A DNA stretch of 32,028 nucleotides from a bacterium. Its GTDB lineage: Bacteria; T1Sed10-126. Both the position numbers and the translations under genes were made by a program. Shown piece after piece: positions 30,567-32,028 of this stretch (positions within the stretch are counted from its first letter, which is position 1; the number at the start of each line of letters is the position of its first letter). The DNA lies in contig PWOD01000172.1 of assembly GCA_003557545.1 (NCBI GenBank), positions 1-32,028 of the forward strand, read 5' to 3'. A model generated the notes under the pieces. It searched no databases, was not told the origin of the DNA, and saw only the letters and a program-made list of their open reading frames with translations.

Positions 30567-32028
30567 ATGCGTTTAATGATCGTTGAATCACCTTCTAAAA
30601 TAAAAACCCTGCGAGATTTTTTGCCGACTGATTGGAAGTTTGTCTCAACCTACGGACATCTTTATGACCTGCCCAAAAAGGGGCTGGGGATCGATTCCCA
30701 GTATAAACCTGAGTGGGTCTCACATAATCCTAAAAATGTAAAATATATCCGCCAGCAGGCGAAAAATTGTCGGGATATTTACCTGGCCTCGGACCCGGAT
30801 AGAGAAGGTGAGGGTATTGCCTGGCAGGTAGCGGAACTGGTTTTGAATAACCCCAATAAAAATATTCACCGACTTCGTCTGGAATCGATCAGTTCTGGCG
30901 AAGTAAAACGAAAATTAGCTCAGGAGCAACAGCTTGACATGAAGATGGTTCAGGCTCAATGGGCTCGCCGTTTGATAGATCGACTGGCCGGTTATAAGGT
31001 CAGTGGACTTTTAATGCAGGCATTCAACCGGGGGGGGCTGTCAGCCGGCCGGGTTCAATCAGCCACGCTGGCTAAAATTGTCGAAAGAGATCATGAAATC
31101 AAGGCATTTGAACCAGAAACCCATTATTTACTACAGGTTAAATTAACTCCTGAAAAGAAAAAGCTTACAACAAATTTTTGGGTTGATTTAATTGAATTCA
31201 GGGGAACTCGAATCGGAACAAAAAAAACAGAACAGCTGATGACCGATCAACAGGCGGTTAAAAAAATCCAGACCGATGTCAAGCAGCGGGGACTGATTCT
31301 GCAGCAAAAAGATCAAGCTCAAACCACCACTAATCCAGCTTCAGCATTTGATAGTTCAAGACTGCTGTCAACTGCCGCGCAACTGTTTAAATGGCCGGTA
31401 GGTAAAACCATGCAAATTGCTCAACAGCTGTATGAAAAGGGCCTGATAACTTATCATCGATCTGATTCCAACCGGATTTCACGTGAAGGATGCGCAGCGG
31501 CAGCAGCCTTCATCAGAGATAACTATGGTAAACAATATCACAACTGGAGATGGGGCGGAGGCGGGGATCAGGAGGGACATGAAGCGATCCGGGCGAAATA
31601 TGCCGGTCTGGAGCCGGAACAGCTGCACAGCGTCAGCAAATCACAAAAAAAACTTTATTCCCTAATCTGGCAGCGATATATACAATCACAGATGATTCCA
31701 GCTAGGTGGGATACCCTGAAGCTGCTGCTGACGATCAAAGGAAGATTTGAGGTGCTATTTAGGGGTACGGCACGAACAATCAAAGAGTTAGGATTTTATC
31801 GCTGTAAAATCAAAGGATCCAGAAACGCCCCTGAGAAGGCTTTTTCCCGGGCTGATTTTATCAAGCTGAAAAAGGCTGATAATTTTCAGCTGTTACAGAC
31901 TAAACTTAAAGAACTACAGACAAGTGGACCGACCGAATACAGTGAGGGTGGGGTTGTAGCCATGATGCGTCGTGAGGGGATTGGTCGACCGTCAACCTAT
32001 GCAGCGACAATTGAACGGTTAAAAACTC
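30567..32028 (+). CDS. topA: Type IA DNA topoisomerase, 3' partial
   Basis: Relaxes negative supercoils by cutting one DNA strand through a 5'-phosphotyrosine. The frame is open from the ATG to the window edge (487 codons). TOPRIM motifs: I-V-E-S-P-S-K (Glu7) and L-A-S-D-P-D-R-E-G-E-G-I-A-W (Asp76, Asp78). Then S-A-G-R-V-Q-S, the catalytic Tyr296 in L-I-T-Y-H-R-S-D-S, Q-E-G-H-E-A-I-R and R-R-E-G-I-G-R-P-S-T-Y. AGGTGG lies five bases before the start. Several motifs (D-P-D-R-E-G-E, I-T-Y-H-R-S-D-S) read more like the topoisomerase half of reverse gyrase or accessory type IA enzymes than housekeeping TopA, so it may be a second enzyme. Any zinc-finger tail lies beyond the window. Confidence 0.92.
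   Translation, partial: MRLMIVESPSKIKTLRDFLPTDWKFVSTYGHLYDLPKKGLGIDSQYKPEWVSHNPKNVKYIRQQAKNCRDIYLASDPDREGEGIAWQVAELVLNNPNKNIHRLRLESISSGEVKRKLAQEQQLDMKMVQAQWARRLIDRLAGYKVSGLLMQAFNRGGLSAGRVQSATLAKIVERDHEIKAFEPETHYLLQVKLTPEKKKLTTNFWVDLIEFRGTRIGTKKTEQLMTDQQAVKKIQTDVKQRGLILQQKDQAQTTTNPASAFDSSRLLSTAAQLFKWPVGKTMQIAQQLYEKGLITYHRSDSNRISREGCAAAAAFIRDNYGKQYHNWRWGGGGDQEGHEAIRAKYAGLEPEQLHSVSKSQKKLYSLIWQRYIQSQMIPARWDTLKLLLTIKGRFEVLFRGTARTIKELGFYRCKIKGSRNAPEKAFSRADFIKLKKADNFQLLQTKLKELQTSGPTEYSEGGVVAMMRREGIGRPSTYAATIERLKT

Noticed and set aside
1-32028. Mobile element, prophage, CRISPR array or defence island
   Set aside because: No transposase, integrase, phage gene, terminal inverted repeats, spaced direct repeats or recognised defence genes. 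The repeats present are internal to one protein-coding gene.

Overview
The window reads as bacterial chromosome from a low-to-middling GC organism. Shine-Dalgarno sites are mostly AGGAGG-like, GTG and TTG starts are common, and the helicase is PcrA-like with a C-terminal KOW/tudor-like tail. A K+-dependent ion-pumping pyrophosphatase, very acidic surface repeats and a FlgD/Por-like C-terminal domain would suit an anaerobic, possibly halophilic, diderm member of the Firmicutes lineage such as the Halanaerobiales. That placement is inference from gene style only; no rRNA or other taxonomic marker is present.

Region 1 (1-12933) is one enormous open frame cut by the left window edge (at least 4310 codons). 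It encodes a surface or secreted mosaic protein: a glycine-rich domain, a beta-rich linker, 25 divergent InlB-type B-repeats arranged 9-2-5-4-4-1, a GLUG-repeat module after each of those six blocks, and a FlgD-Ig/Por-like C-terminal domain. The gene is visibly richer in G and C than its neighbours. Its cysteines are almost all in three pairs, each pair exactly 59 residues apart across a B-repeat/GLUG junction.

Region 2 (12934-21059) is informational and metabolic housekeeping on the + strand: dinB, then a tight run trpS - nadE - rnz - trpC - pcrA that looks like one operon.

Region 3 (21060-25794) holds a short secreted coiled-coil protein behind a structured leader that may be a switch, a DUF89 phosphatase-like gene followed by a DUF2071-like gene, rtcB on the - strand, and an aldo/keto reductase.

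Region 4 (25795-32028) carries four - strand genes (a membrane protein, a SirB1/transglutaminase-like protein, a short phosphoglycerate-dehydrogenase-type enzyme and the membrane pyrophosphatase). A type IA topoisomerase follows, divergent from the pyrophosphatase gene and cut by the right edge.

No tRNA, rRNA, CRISPR array, insertion sequence or phage gene was recognised. No stretch over 300 bases lacks a gene. The strongest candidates for something new are the cysteine-pair pattern in the giant protein and the leader RNA at 21138-21236.
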